From contig NZ_AP023439.1 of assembly GCF_014701095.1 (NCBI RefSeq), forward strand, positions 496,001 through 560,000: a stretch of 64,000 nucleotides of DNA, read 5' to 3'. The position numbers and the translations under genes were made by a program. Under the pieces are notes generated by a model. That model was not told where the DNA came from. It made no database searches and saw only the letters and a list, made by a program, of their open reading frames with translations. Source of the stretch: Streptomyces tuirus. GTDB taxonomy: Bacteria; Actinomycetota; Actinomycetes; Streptomycetales; Streptomycetaceae. Positions within the stretch are counted from its first letter, which is position 1; each line of letters opens with the position of its first letter. Of the stretch, positions 17,522-25,982 are shown in pieces.

Positions 17522-20251
17522 ATGCCGCAGGCAACCAGGCGGTTCGCGCCGCCCTTACGCCCGTCACGCCGTGTCCGGCTGACCGTCCCCCTCATCCTGG
17601 GCGCACTCCTCGTCACCGCATCGCTGTCCGGTGCCGCTCCCCCGGCGGAACGCGCCGAACGGCTCTGTCCCGAGGAGGGGCACTCCGCACCGGCCGACTG
17701 GGCGCTCACGTCCACCGACCCGGTCAACGACCACCACGCCTCCGTCGCAAACGGCTTCCTCGGGCAGAGCCTGCCGCCCGCCGGGACGGGCTACTCCGTG
17801 TCGGAGCGGGACACGGGCTGGCCTCTCAAGACGCCCCGCTACGACGGGGCGTATGTGGCGGGGCTCTACGCGCACAACGAGCGGACCGCCGGGAACCGTC
17901 ACGTCATGGCGGCCCTCCCTGCCTGGTCGGGGCTCTCCGTCACCGTAGGGGACGAGACCTTCGGCCCCGCCACACCCGCCGACCGCATCTCCGGCTACCG
18001 GCAAACCCTCTTCCTGCGCTGCGGCCTGGTGCGCACGTCCCTGACGTGGACCACGGGCGAGGGCCGGGCCACCGACCTGGTCTACGACGTCGTCGCCGAC
18101 CGGAAGTACCGTCATGTCGGTGCCGTGCGCCTGCGGGTGACCCCGCGTTGGTCCGGCACCGCGAGCGTCACCGACTTGCTCGACGGCCGGGGGGCGCGGC
18201 GGATCTCCGCGACGGCGGAAGAGCCCGGCGGATCGGTGGAGGACCGCATCGCCGTGGCGTTCCGCACCGACGGCACCGGTGTCGACGGAGCCGTCGTGTC
18301 GACGCTGCGCCCGGACGAAGGTGTGCCGGTACGCGGCCGGACCCGGGGCGGCGAGGGGCTGACCGCCCGTCAGTCGGTGTCGGTGCCGGTGCGGTCCGGG
18401 CGCTCGTTCGCGTTCACCAAGTTCGTCGGCGTCGACACCGGGCTGACCTCCCGTACGCCCGCGCGGAGTGCCGCCGAAGAGTCACTGCGGGCCGCGGACC
18501 GGGGCTGGGAGCGGCTGCTCGGTCGGCACGCGGCCGAGTGGGAGCAGCTGTGGAGCGGGGACATCGAGGTGAGCGGGCGGCCCGAGTTGCAGAGATGGCT
18601 GCGCTCCGCTCTGTACGGGCTGCTGGCCAGTACCCGGGCCGGTTCCCCGGACAGCATCGCGCCGGCCGGTCTGACCAGTGACGACTACGCGGGCCTGAAG
18701 TTCTGGGACGCGGAGATCTGGATGATGCCGGGCCTGCTGGCCTTCCGGCCAGAACTGGCCCGGCCGGTCCTGGAGTACCGCCACCGCACCATGCCGGCCG
18801 CCCGGCGCAACGCCGCCGCGCTCGGCCGCCGTGGGCTGTTCTTCCCCTGGACCAGCGCCGACCAGGGGGATCTCACCTCCGAGTGCCACAGCGTGGAGCC
18901 GGATCACTGCCGTACGCAGATCCATCTGCAGTCCGACATCGCCCTGGCGGCCTGGCAGTTCTACCAGCAGACCGGCGACAACGAGTGGCTGCGCGAGCGG
19001 GGCTGGCCGCTGCTCAGGGGGGTCGCGGAGTTCTGGGAGAGCCGCGTGACCCGTAACCGCGACGGCAGCTACTCGATCAAGAACGTGTCGGGGCCGGACG
19101 AGTACAGCAACTACAAGAACGACGCGGTCTTCACCAACGCCGGTGCCGCGACCTCGCTGCGGAACGCCACCAGGGCTGCCGGCGTACTCGGTGAGCGTGC
19201 CCCGGGTGTCTGGACGACCGTCGCCGACGGGCTGCGCATCCCGTATGACAAGGAGACCAAGACCTTCCGGCAGTACGACGGCTACGACGGGGCCCCCATC
19301 AAGCAGGCGGACGCCGTGCTGCTGATGTACCCGCTGGAGTGGCCGATGCCGGACGAGGCGGCGGCGAACACTCTGGCCTACTACGCGGCCCGCTCCGACC
19401 CGGACGGGCCGGCCATGACGGACTCGGTGCATGCGGTGGACGCGGCAGCCGTCGGCAAACCCGGCTGCGTGACGCACACCTATCTCATGCGGTCGATCCG
19501 GCCGTTCGTGCGGGGGCCGTTCGCGTTGTTCTCCGAGGCGCGCGGCGAGCGCGCGGCCGGGGCCGGGGACCCGCACGCGGGGTTCCCCGCGGAGGACTTC
19601 CTGACCGGGAAGGGCGGCTTCCTGCAAGTGTTCACGCACGGACTGACCGGGATGCGCACCCGCTCGGACAAGGTGCACCTGGACCCGATGCTGCCACCGC
19701 AGCTGTCGGAGGGCGTCACCCTCAAGGGCCTGCGCGCGCACGGCAGGACCTACGAGGTGGCCATCGGGGCCGAGGAGACGAAGGTCCGGCTGGTGCAGGG
19801 GGAGCCGTTCGAGCTGGAGACGCCGCAGGGCTCGCAGATCGTCAGCGCGGCGGCGCCGGCGGTCGTCAAGACCCGCCGCCCGGACCGGATGCCGACGGAC
19901 AACGCCGCCCGCTGCCGGACGGCCGAGGCCACGTCGGAGCAGCCCGGCCTGTACGCGGGCGCCGCGGTGGACGGGGACGCCACGACGGCCTGGTCGCCTG
20001 CGGCGGCCGAGGCGCACCTCACCGTCGACCTCGGGCGCACGGTGCGGGTCGCGGGGGCCGAGGTGGAGTGGTCGGACGTCCGCCCGGGTTCGCACCGGCT
20101 GCTCGTCTCCGTCGACGGGGAGCGCTGGAGCGAGATGACGCCCGGGGTGGCCGCGCGCTTCGTGCGGGTGGAGGTCCGCGCGGCGGACCCGGGTGAAAAG
20201 GGCGCGCGGCCGGGGATCGAGGAATTGAAGATCACTCAACGCCGCCGATAA
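17522..20251 (+). CDS. Secreted GH65-like glycosidase with discoidin-type C-terminal domain
   Basis: 909 residues. A Sec signal with an Arg-rich n-region and hydrophobic core VPLILGALLVTASLSGAA precedes a GH65-type catalytic region. This has an N-terminal beta-sandwich (HHASVANGFLGQ, ISGYRQTLFLRCGLV) and an (alpha/alpha)6 barrel with ENGW-like and GPDEYSNYKNDAVFTN motifs; the Glu of GPDEY is the general acid of GH65. Residues about 790-909 resemble an F5/8 type C (discoidin/CBM32-like) domain (DGDATTAWSP, HLTVDLGRTV). GH65 covers acid trehalases and other alpha-glucosidases; the substrate is undecided. I start at the ATG with GGAG seven bases upstream, not the earlier TTG. No rhamnose-specific signature is seen. 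Confidence 0.85.
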   Translation: MPQATRRFAPPLRPSRRVRLTVPLILGALLVTASLSGAAPPAERAERLCPEEGHSAPADWALTSTDPVNDHHASVANGFLGQSLPPAGTGYSVSERDTGWPLKTPRYDGAYVAGLYAHNERTAGNRHVMAALPAWSGLSVTVGDETFGPATPADRISGYRQTLFLRCGLVRTSLTWTTGEGRATDLVYDVVADRKYRHVGAVRLRVTPRWSGTASVTDLLDGRGARRISATAEEPGGSVEDRIAVAFRTDGTGVDGAVVSTLRPDEGVPVRGRTRGGEGLTARQSVSVPVRSGRSFAFTKFVGVDTGLTSRTPARSAAEESLRAADRGWERLLGRHAAEWEQLWSGDIEVSGRPELQRWLRSALYGLLASTRAGSPDSIAPAGLTSDDYAGLKFWDAEIWMMPGLLAFRPELARPVLEYRHRTMPAARRNAAALGRRGLFFPWTSADQGDLTSECHSVEPDHCRTQIHLQSDIALAAWQFYQQTGDNEWLRERGWPLLRGVAEFWESRVTRNRDGSYSIKNVSGPDEYSNYKNDAVFTNAGAATSLRNATRAAGVLGERAPGVWTTVADGLRIPYDKETKTFRQYDGYDGAPIKQADAVLLMYPLEWPMPDEAAANTLAYYAARSDPDGPAMTDSVHAVDAAAVGKPGCVTHTYLMRSIRPFVRGPFALFSEARGERAAGAGDPHAGFPAEDFLTGKGGFLQVFTHGLTGMRTRSDKVHLDPMLPPQLSEGVTLKGLRAHGRTYEVAIGAEETKVRLVQGEPFELETPQGSQIVSAAAPAVVKTRRPDRMPTDNAARCRTAEATSEQPGLYAGAAVDGDATTAWSPAAAEAHLTVDLGRTVRVAGAEVEWSDVRPGSHRLLVSVDGERWSEMTPGVAARFVRVEVRAADPGEKGARPGIEELKITQRRR

Positions 20252-20264
20252 ACCAGAGCACCAT

Positions 20265-20305
20265 ATGACTGTGAACCCCGGCTTCGAGTCGGGGTGCACA
20301 GTCAT
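20265..20305 (+). terminator. Strong hairpin terminator after the GH65-like gene
   Basis: ATGACTGTG pairs with CACAGTCAT and, after a small internal loop, CCCCG with CGGGG around GCTTCGAGT. A pyrimidine-rich tract (TCCCTTTTCC) follows, fitting a rho-independent terminator. Confidence 0.85.
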
Positions 20306-20446
20306 TCCCTTTTCCAGAATGCGCGCAATATCTGTCAGCTCATCACATGAATGACCCTTTCGAGGGAATGTGCCACCCCGCTATTTACGGAATTCCCGAC
20401 CCGGCTCCTCAATAAAGGAAACCGTCCAGGAAAGCGAGGTAGCACC

Positions 20447-22114
20447 ATGAGCAAGTACGACGTCGACGTTCTGATCGTCGGCAGTGGACCGGTCGGCGCC
20501 ACATTCGCCCGGAAACTCGTGGAGGCGGGACACCACGTCCTGATGATCGACGCCGGCGCGCAACTCTCCGGGAATTACGGAGAGCACCTCAAGAACAGCT
20601 TTCTGTACCAGAAGAACGTGGATCTCTTCGCGTCGGTGATCCGGGGTCATCTGCATCCGATGTCCATCGCGTCGGACGATTCCCCAGTGGTCACTCTCGA
20701 CCCGTCCTCTTTCTCGTACGACCCCGAGAAATGGCCGGGATTCGTCCTCAACAACCAGAACCCGGAGCAGAAGAAGCGCGACAATCTCGGCGCGTGCGCC
20801 TCCACGTACGCCGTCGGTGGCATGGCGACGCACTGGACCTGTGCCGTCCCGGAGTTCCACCCCACGCTGGAGCGCACCTACAACGGCGAGAGCTATCCCA
20901 TCGAGGCGTCGGCGATGGACACGCTCTACAACGAGGCCGCCGCGCTCCTGCACAGGTCGGAGACAGTGTTCTCCTCCTCGGCGCGCCACCTCCTGGTCCG
21001 CGAGGTACTGCACCGGGCGCAGTTCACCAACGTCAAGGAGCTGCCCCTGGCGGTCCGCGAGCGGTCCGACCGGGCGAAGTCGGACGCCGTGCACTGGAGC
21101 GCCTCGGACACCGTGCTCGGCGAGCTCGCCAGCCCGCGTCACACACCGACCAAGGGCTCCTTCCGTCTCCTGGCCGAGCACCAGTGCACCCGGCTGGAGT
21201 TCTCCGAGGCCGGGGACGGCGACCAGCGGGTGACCGGAGTGAAGGTCCGCAACCTGCGCGACCTCGACGAGAAGGTCACGATCAACGCCGAGGCGTACGT
21301 CGTCGCCTGCAACCCGGTACTCACCCCGCAGCTGCTGTTCGCCTCGGGCCTGCAGTCCGAGTCGCTGGGCCGGTACATGACCGAGCAGCCGATGGCGTTC
21401 TGCCAGACGGTGCTCAAGCAGTCGCTCATCGACGGCGTCGTGGACCTCCTGGGCAAGTATCCGGACGCCCAGAAGCGGGTGAAGGAGTACATCGACAAGC
21501 AGAAGCAGAAGCAGGAGGAGAAGACGCCCGGCGCGGACCCGGTGCCCTTCCCGAAGGGCGAGCTGGAGCCGAACCTGTGGATCCCGGCGGTCCCCGGCCA
21601 ACCCTGGCATTGCCAGATCCACCGGGACGCCTTCAGCTACGGCGAGGTGCCGCCCAACATCGACAGCCGGCTCATCGTGGACCTGCGCTGGTTCGGGATG
21701 TCCCGGCCGCGCCGCAGCAACCGCATCACCTTCAGCAACCACATCAAGGACACGTTCGGCCTGCCGCAGCCGACGTTCCACTTCGAGCTGAGCAAGGAGG
21801 AGCGGGCCGACTGCGGCCGGATGATGGACCACATGATGCGGGTCGCCGCGCAGCTCGGCGGCTTCATGCCGGGCTCCGAACCGCAGTTCCTCACCCCGGG
21901 CCTGCCGCTGCACATCGCGGGCACCACCCGCATGGGCAAGGACCGCAGGACCAGCGTCGTCGACCCCGACTCGCAGGTGTGGGGCGTCAAGAACCTCTTC
22001 CTCGGCGGCAACGGACTGCATCCCTTCGGAAACGCCGCCAACCCCACGCTGACCAGCTGTGCCATGGCACTGAGGGCCGTGGAGAAGATCAAGGGCATGC
22101 TTCCGAGCGCCTGA
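20447..22114 (+). CDS. Pyranose-oxidase-like GMC flavoenzyme
   Basis: 555-residue glucose-methanol-choline family flavoprotein. The FAD Rossmann loop VLIVGSGPVGATFARKL is at about residues 7-24. The segment GGMATHWTCA (about 125) matches the motif in which fungal pyranose 2-oxidase carries FAD covalently on the histidine. The C-terminal catalytic pair can be seen as His in LHIAGTTRMG and Asn in GNAANPTLTS. Pyranose oxidases turn aldopyranoses into 2-keto (sometimes 3-keto) sugars with O2 or quinones; bacterial relatives include C-glycoside 3-oxidases. No signal peptide, so the enzyme is cytosolic. The ATG has GAGG seven bases upstream. It heads a three-gene operon with an IolE-like protein and an FG-GAP protein. 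Confidence 0.88.
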   Translation: MSKYDVDVLIVGSGPVGATFARKLVEAGHHVLMIDAGAQLSGNYGEHLKNSFLYQKNVDLFASVIRGHLHPMSIASDDSPVVTLDPSSFSYDPEKWPGFVLNNQNPEQKKRDNLGACASTYAVGGMATHWTCAVPEFHPTLERTYNGESYPIEASAMDTLYNEAAALLHRSETVFSSSARHLLVREVLHRAQFTNVKELPLAVRERSDRAKSDAVHWSASDTVLGELASPRHTPTKGSFRLLAEHQCTRLEFSEAGDGDQRVTGVKVRNLRDLDEKVTINAEAYVVACNPVLTPQLLFASGLQSESLGRYMTEQPMAFCQTVLKQSLIDGVVDLLGKYPDAQKRVKEYIDKQKQKQEEKTPGADPVPFPKGELEPNLWIPAVPGQPWHCQIHRDAFSYGEVPPNIDSRLIVDLRWFGMSRPRRSNRITFSNHIKDTFGLPQPTFHFELSKEERADCGRMMDHMMRVAAQLGGFMPGSEPQFLTPGLPLHIAGTTRMGKDRRTSVVDPDSQVWGVKNLFLGGNGLHPFGNAANPTLTSCAMALRAVEKIKGMLPSA

Positions 22115-22134
22115 CCGGGCAGGGAGAGACGACC

Positions 22135-23055
22135 ATGACGCAGATCAGTCTGACCGACACACACATCGGCATCACACCGACCGGCTGGACCAACGACGAC
22201 TTCCCGTTGCTGGGCGACGGCATCACCTTCGAACAGTGCGTCAGCGAGATCGCCCTGGCGGGTTTCGAAGGGTGCAGCATCGGCCACAAGTTCCCGACCG
22301 ACGTGAACGCGCTGAACGAGGCCCTCGGCTTACGCGGGCTCAGTGTCACCGAGCCCTGGGTGAGCACGTTCTTCACCGTGCCGGGCATGCGCGGGCGGAC
22401 CGTCGCCGCCTTCGAGGAGCGGATGGACTTCCTCGACGCGATCAAGGGGCCGGTGAGGACGAGGAGCATCGGGGTGGCCGAGTTCGGCAACTCCATCCAC
22501 CTCATGCCCATCAGCCTCAGCGCCTCCAAGCCGGTGTTCACCGAGGACCACTGGAAGGCCTTGGCGGAAGGCCTCGAGGAGGTCGGCAAGCTGGCCCGTG
22601 AACGCGACTTCCAGCTGGTGTACCACCCGCACATGGGCACCGGCGTGCAGACGCAGGGCGAGGTGGACACGCTGATGCGGCGCACCGACCCGGAGTACGT
22701 CCATCTGCTGCTGGACACCGGGCACCTGTACTGGTCCGGGGGCGACCCGGTCGCGGTGATCGAGGCGCACGCCGAGCGCATCCGGCACGTCCATCTGAAG
22801 AACATCCGCAAGGCGGTGCGCGACCGGCCCGGGCTGGCCTCGGCCAGTTTCGAGGAGTTCGTCCGGGCCGGGATCTTCACCGTGCCCGGCGACCGGTCCG
22901 GCGGGGTGCCCTTCCCGGCCGTCCTCGCCGCCCTGGAGGCCAGGCAGTTCAAGGGCTGGCTGGTCGTCGAGGCGGAGCAGGACCCGCACGGGCCGCGCCC
23001 GCCCCTGTACTACGCCAAGCTGGCCCGCGAGTACCTGAGGGGGCTGGGGCTTTGA
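22135..23055 (+). CDS. IolE-like TIM-barrel keto-sugar dehydratase/isomerase
   Basis: 306 residues of the sugar phosphate isomerase/epimerase TIM-barrel superfamily, closest in feel to myo-inosose-2 dehydratase IolE: IGITPTGWTNDDFP at the N-terminus, YHPHMGTGVQTQGEVD (about 165), LLDTGHLYWSGGDP, RHVHLKNIRK and GWLVVEAEQDP. Metal ligands typical of the fold (Glu, Asp-His, His, Glu) can be placed in these segments. IolE removes water next to a keto group on a six-membered ring, so a 2- or 3-keto sugar from the upstream oxidase is an attractive substrate (inference). No inositol genes lie nearby. GGGAGAG precedes the ATG; the gap to the oxidase gene is 20 bp. Confidence 0.85.
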   Translation: MTQISLTDTHIGITPTGWTNDDFPLLGDGITFEQCVSEIALAGFEGCSIGHKFPTDVNALNEALGLRGLSVTEPWVSTFFTVPGMRGRTVAAFEERMDFLDAIKGPVRTRSIGVAEFGNSIHLMPISLSASKPVFTEDHWKALAEGLEEVGKLARERDFQLVYHPHMGTGVQTQGEVDTLMRRTDPEYVHLLLDTGHLYWSGGDPVAVIEAHAERIRHVHLKNIRKAVRDRPGLASASFEEFVRAGIFTVPGDRSGGVPFPAVLAALEARQFKGWLVVEAEQDPHGPRPPLYYAKLAREYLRGLGL

Positions 23056-24338
23056 GCGCGTACGCCACACCGACGTTCACCGAGTCGGTCATCGACGCCG
23101 ACCCCCGGGACGGGTACTTCCTGCAGGCCGTCGACATCGACGGCGACGGCCGACCGGACCTGGTCGCCTCGGGGCTCAGCCGAGGCCAGGTCGTCTGGTA
23201 CCAGAACCCGTCCTGGACCAAGCGGACCATCGCCGACCTGGACGGGCGCAAGCCGGTCGCCCTGGACGCCGCCGACCTCACCGGCGACGGCCTGCCCGAC
23301 CTGGTCCTCAGCCACGACTACGGCAACTGCATGTTCGACTGCGGCCCCCAGGACGGCAAGATCTCCTGGCTGCAGAACCCGGGCACGGCACAACCCGACG
23401 GGCCGTGGAAGCGCAGGCCCGTCGCGGACCTGGTCTCCGCCCACCGGGTACGGCTCGGCCACTTCACCACCGACCGGCGGCTGCAACTGGCCGCGTTCCC
23501 GGTGGTCGGGCCGCAGGGCGGCGAGACCGGCGTCAACTCCCCAGTGCACATCACGGTGTACGACCTGCCGGACGATCCGCTGAGCGCCGAGGCGTGGCCC
23601 GGCCGCGCGGTCGACTCCGCTCATTTCACCGTTGTGCACGGGGTGACGTCGGCGCGCTACCCGGGCACCCCGCACCCGGACCGGGAGTCGTTCCTGCTGG
23701 CCGGCGGGGAGGGTGTCAGCTGGCTGGGGCCCGGCCCCGGCCCGGCAAGCCCTTGGCGGCACTTCACGATCGGCACCGGTGTGCCGCCACGGCGGTCGCC
23801 GGAACTGGGCCGGTACTTCCGGGGCAGCGGGAACCTCGCGGTCGGGCGGATCGACGGCCGGTCCTGCGCGGTGATCGTCACCCTGGAGCCGTTCCACGGA
23901 GACACTGTCGCGGTCTACGTACGGCCCGACACGACGGCCGCGCCGTTCAGCACTCCGTGGCGGCGCAAGGTGCTGAAGGTGTTCGACCGCCCCGACCCGA
24001 GGTTCGACGCCGCCGGGCACCACGTCGTGGTCGCGGACTTCGACAACGACGGCGACGACGAGTTCCTGGTCGGCATGCGTGGTCCGGCCCCGGCACAGGG
24101 CGTCTGGTACTACAAGCTCGACGCCCAGGGGAACACGCTCCTGGAACAGCAGGTGAGCACGGAATCCACGGCCCGGATCGCCGTCGCGGACTTCAACGGC
24201 GACGGCAGGCTGGACTTCGCCGTCACCTCCTACGACACCGTCGGCTACTACCGGACGAAGGAGCCGAAGGTGCGCCTGTACACCAACACCTTCGCATGGC
24301 CCGCCCCGGTCACACCCCCGCTCGGCGGCGACGGCTGA
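23052..24338 (+). CDS. Cytosolic FG-GAP/VCBS beta-propeller, candidate aldos-2-ulose dehydratase-like
   Basis: 428 residues with repeated calcium-loop blades: DIDGDGRPDLVASG (about 26), DLTGDGLPDLVLS (about 78), DFDNDGDDEFLVG (about 330), DFNGDGRLDFAVT (about 380). Other notable segments are HFTVVHGVTSARYPG, TLEPFHGDTVAVY and AGHHVVVADF, rich in potential metal-binding His. No signal peptide is present, unlike most FG-GAP proteins. It starts with TTG overlapping the stop of the IolE-like gene (TTGA), so both are made together. The fungal aldos-2-ulose dehydratase, which processes pyranose 2-oxidase products, has such a propeller as its N-terminal domain; relation to it is an inference from fold and gene context. 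Confidence 0.78.
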   Translation: MSAYATPTFTESVIDADPRDGYFLQAVDIDGDGRPDLVASGLSRGQVVWYQNPSWTKRTIADLDGRKPVALDAADLTGDGLPDLVLSHDYGNCMFDCGPQDGKISWLQNPGTAQPDGPWKRRPVADLVSAHRVRLGHFTTDRRLQLAAFPVVGPQGGETGVNSPVHITVYDLPDDPLSAEAWPGRAVDSAHFTVVHGVTSARYPGTPHPDRESFLLAGGEGVSWLGPGPGPASPWRHFTIGTGVPPRRSPELGRYFRGSGNLAVGRIDGRSCAVIVTLEPFHGDTVAVYVRPDTTAAPFSTPWRRKVLKVFDRPDPRFDAAGHHVVVADFDNDGDDEFLVGMRGPAPAQGVWYYKLDAQGNTLLEQQVSTESTARIAVADFNGDGRLDFAVTSYDTVGYYRTKEPKVRLYTNTFAWPAPVTPPLGGDG

Positions 24339-24363
24339 CGCCCCGCAAGCCAGGGTGAACCCG

Positions 24364-24395
24364 ATCGCGGGGTGTCACTGAGTACACCCCGCGAT
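24364..24395 (+). terminator. Perfect 12-bp hairpin after the pyranose-oxidase operon
   Basis: ATCGCGGGGTGT pairs perfectly with ACACCCCGCGAT around an 8-base loop, 25 bp after the stop of the FG-GAP gene. There is no U-tract, as is common for Streptomyces terminators. Confidence 0.8.
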
Positions 24396-24459
24396 ACGGG
24401 CCCTGCGGCCGGCGTGGCCAGACCCGCTTCTCCGTAGCGTCGTCGGAGAGGCACAGGAC

Positions 24460-25262
24460 GTGCCGGGCGAAGCGGGACGACGATGCTTCGCACCAGGACC
24501 CGACAGGACCCGGGCCAGGGGGCCCGCCGTCGAGGCGCTGCGGCTGGTGAAGGTCACCAAGACCTACGGCGGCGGCGACAGCGTGGTGACCGCCCTGAAC
24601 GGGGTGACGCTCAGTCTCGAACGTGGCACGTTCACAGCGGTGATGGGGCCGTCCGGCTCCGGCACATCGACGTTGCTGAGCTGCGCGGCGGGGCTCGACC
24701 GGACGCGCTCTCCACGGCCGCGGGCGTGGTCGGCGGCTACGGCACCCTGCTGGTGTTCTTCGCGATCGCCTCGACCCTGACGGTGAACGTGCGTCAGCGG
24801 GCCGCCGGAATGGAGCTGTTGCGCTGCCCGGGGGGCGACTCCGGGGCAGATCAAGCGGATGGTCGTGGGCGAGGCGGTGGCCGTGGCGCTGGTGGGCGAG
24901 GCGCTGGGACCCGGCCCGGCGATGCTCGGCGGCAGGGCCCTGCTGGAGGTGTCCAGGTCGCACGGTCCGTCGAGTTCGAGTTCGTGCCGGTGGCCTTCCT
25001 GACCGGCTTCGACGTCACGCTGCTCGCCGCCGCGGGCGCCGCGTCCCTCGCCGTCCGGCGCGCGACGGGCCGACGGCGGCAGCGGGGCCGGGCGCGGACG
25101 GTCCTCGCCAACACCGCGCTGGTGGCCGGGGCCGCCGCGGCGACCTCGACGTTCGTGTTCTCGGCGAAGGACGCCGCGCTGATGGCGCCGCCGGCGTACG
25201 GGGCGATCCTGCTGTCCGTCGGGTGTGCCCTGAAGGCGCCGCGGCTGGGCGGTGGCCGCCGC
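24460..25262 (+). pseudogene. Decayed MacB-type ABC transporter (ATPase start plus permease end)
   Basis: The first frame encodes an ABC ATPase N-terminus (RLVKVTKTYGGGDSVVTALN), but its Walker A reads GPSGSGTST, with the essential Lys replaced by Thr (AAG to ACA). It stops matching near 24705. A second frame then resembles an FtsX/MacB permease (GTLLVFFAIASTLTVNVRQR), shifts again (TPGQIKRMVVGEAVAVALVG) and returns (VPVAFLTGFDVTLLAAAGAASLAVRRA). Most of the ATPase and the front of the permease are deleted and at least two frameshifts follow. It is the likely former partner of the adjacent TetR gene, which ends at 25267 on the other strand. Confidence 0.75.
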
Positions 25263-25266
25263 TCTG

Positions 25267-25836
25267 TCACCGCGTGCCGGAAGCGTCCAGCAGTGCGGTC
25301 GCCGTCGCCGTGGTCAGGCCGTCCAGCGTCTCGATCCCGGCCCCGGCCCGGGCGCTGGCCCCGTCGAAGACCAGCATCAGCTGACGGGCGAGCAGCTCCG
25401 CGTCGCGCGCCCCGCCCTCCTCGGCCTGCGTGCGGAAGAAGCCCAGCAGCCACTCCTTCACCCCGCGCGCGACGACGCTCGCCGGGTGCGCGGGATCCTT
25501 CAGCTCGACCAGGGCGGCGAGATAGGGGCAGCCCTGGTAGGCGGGCTCGGCCGAGGCCTTCTCCAGCCGTTCGAAGACGTGCAGGATCCGTTCGCGGGGG
25601 CTGCCGGCGTCCTGCGGGCCGGGCGCGAGCCGTTCCTCGTACGCCGGGAGCCGCCGGGCCAGACTCGCCGCGAGGACCTCGTCCTTGCTCGCGAAGAGCT
25701 GGTACATGGACCGCTTCGAAACCCCGGCGCTCCGGCACAGCGTCTCGACACCGAGGGAGACGCCCTCGCGGTAGAACAGCTCGGCCGCCGCGTCCAGGAG
25801 ACGGTCCCTGGTGGACGCCTTGTCGCTTGTGGCCAT
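25267..25836 (-). CDS. TetR-family transcriptional regulator
   Basis: 189 residues with a typical N-terminal helix-turn-helix (RLLDAAAELFYREGVSLGVETLCRSAGVSKRSMYQLFASKDEVL, read in parts, residues 11-54) and a ligand-binding C-terminal half (YQGCPYLAALVEL). It starts at an ATG 34 bp from the perfect palindrome at 25870-25883, which is very probably its autoregulatory operator. The same palindrome occurs in front of the SDR remnant at 28394, so that gene was a second target. The effector is unknown. Confidence 0.9.
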   Translation of the reverse strand: MATSDKASTRDRLLDAAAELFYREGVSLGVETLCRSAGVSKRSMYQLFASKDEVLAASLARRLPAYEERLAPGPQDAGSPRERILHVFERLEKASAEPAYQGCPYLAALVELKDPAHPASVVARGVKEWLLGFFRTQAEEGGARDAELLARQLMLVFDGASARAGAGIETLDGLTTATATALLDASGTR

Positions 25837-25869
25837 ACGGGCGAGAGTACCTCGCCCCGGAGTCCTGGG

Positions 25870-25883
25870 AAACCGATCGGTTT
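25870..25883. promoter_or_regulatory. TetR operator
   Basis: AAACCGATCGGTTT is a perfect 14-bp palindrome 34 bp upstream of the TetR start codon in the divergent region with the MoxR gene. The same 14 bases recur at 28395-28408. Confidence 0.75.
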
Positions 25884-25926
25884 GGCCTGCTGCCCGGACG
25901 AGAACCCCGTGACAGCGTGGGTGAAC

Positions 25927-25934
25927 AAGCGCTT
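25927..25934. promoter_or_regulatory. AAGCGCTT palindrome before the MoxR-like gene
   Basis: A perfect 8-bp palindrome within ACAAGCGCTTAGA. It overlaps a possible rightward promoter (GTGACA 25909-25914, TTAGAT 25933-25938, 18-bp spacing). It may be bound by another TetR-like regulator; the evidence is weak. Confidence 0.35.
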
Positions 25935-25982
25935 AGATAGTGCTCTGCCCGTCCGCCCGACGCCGCCGTCCTGGAGGCCCCG

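Noticed and set aside
24483..25940. 485-codon frame as an intact gene
   Set aside because: It stitches together unrelated frames of a decayed transporter and runs into the antisense of the TetR gene.
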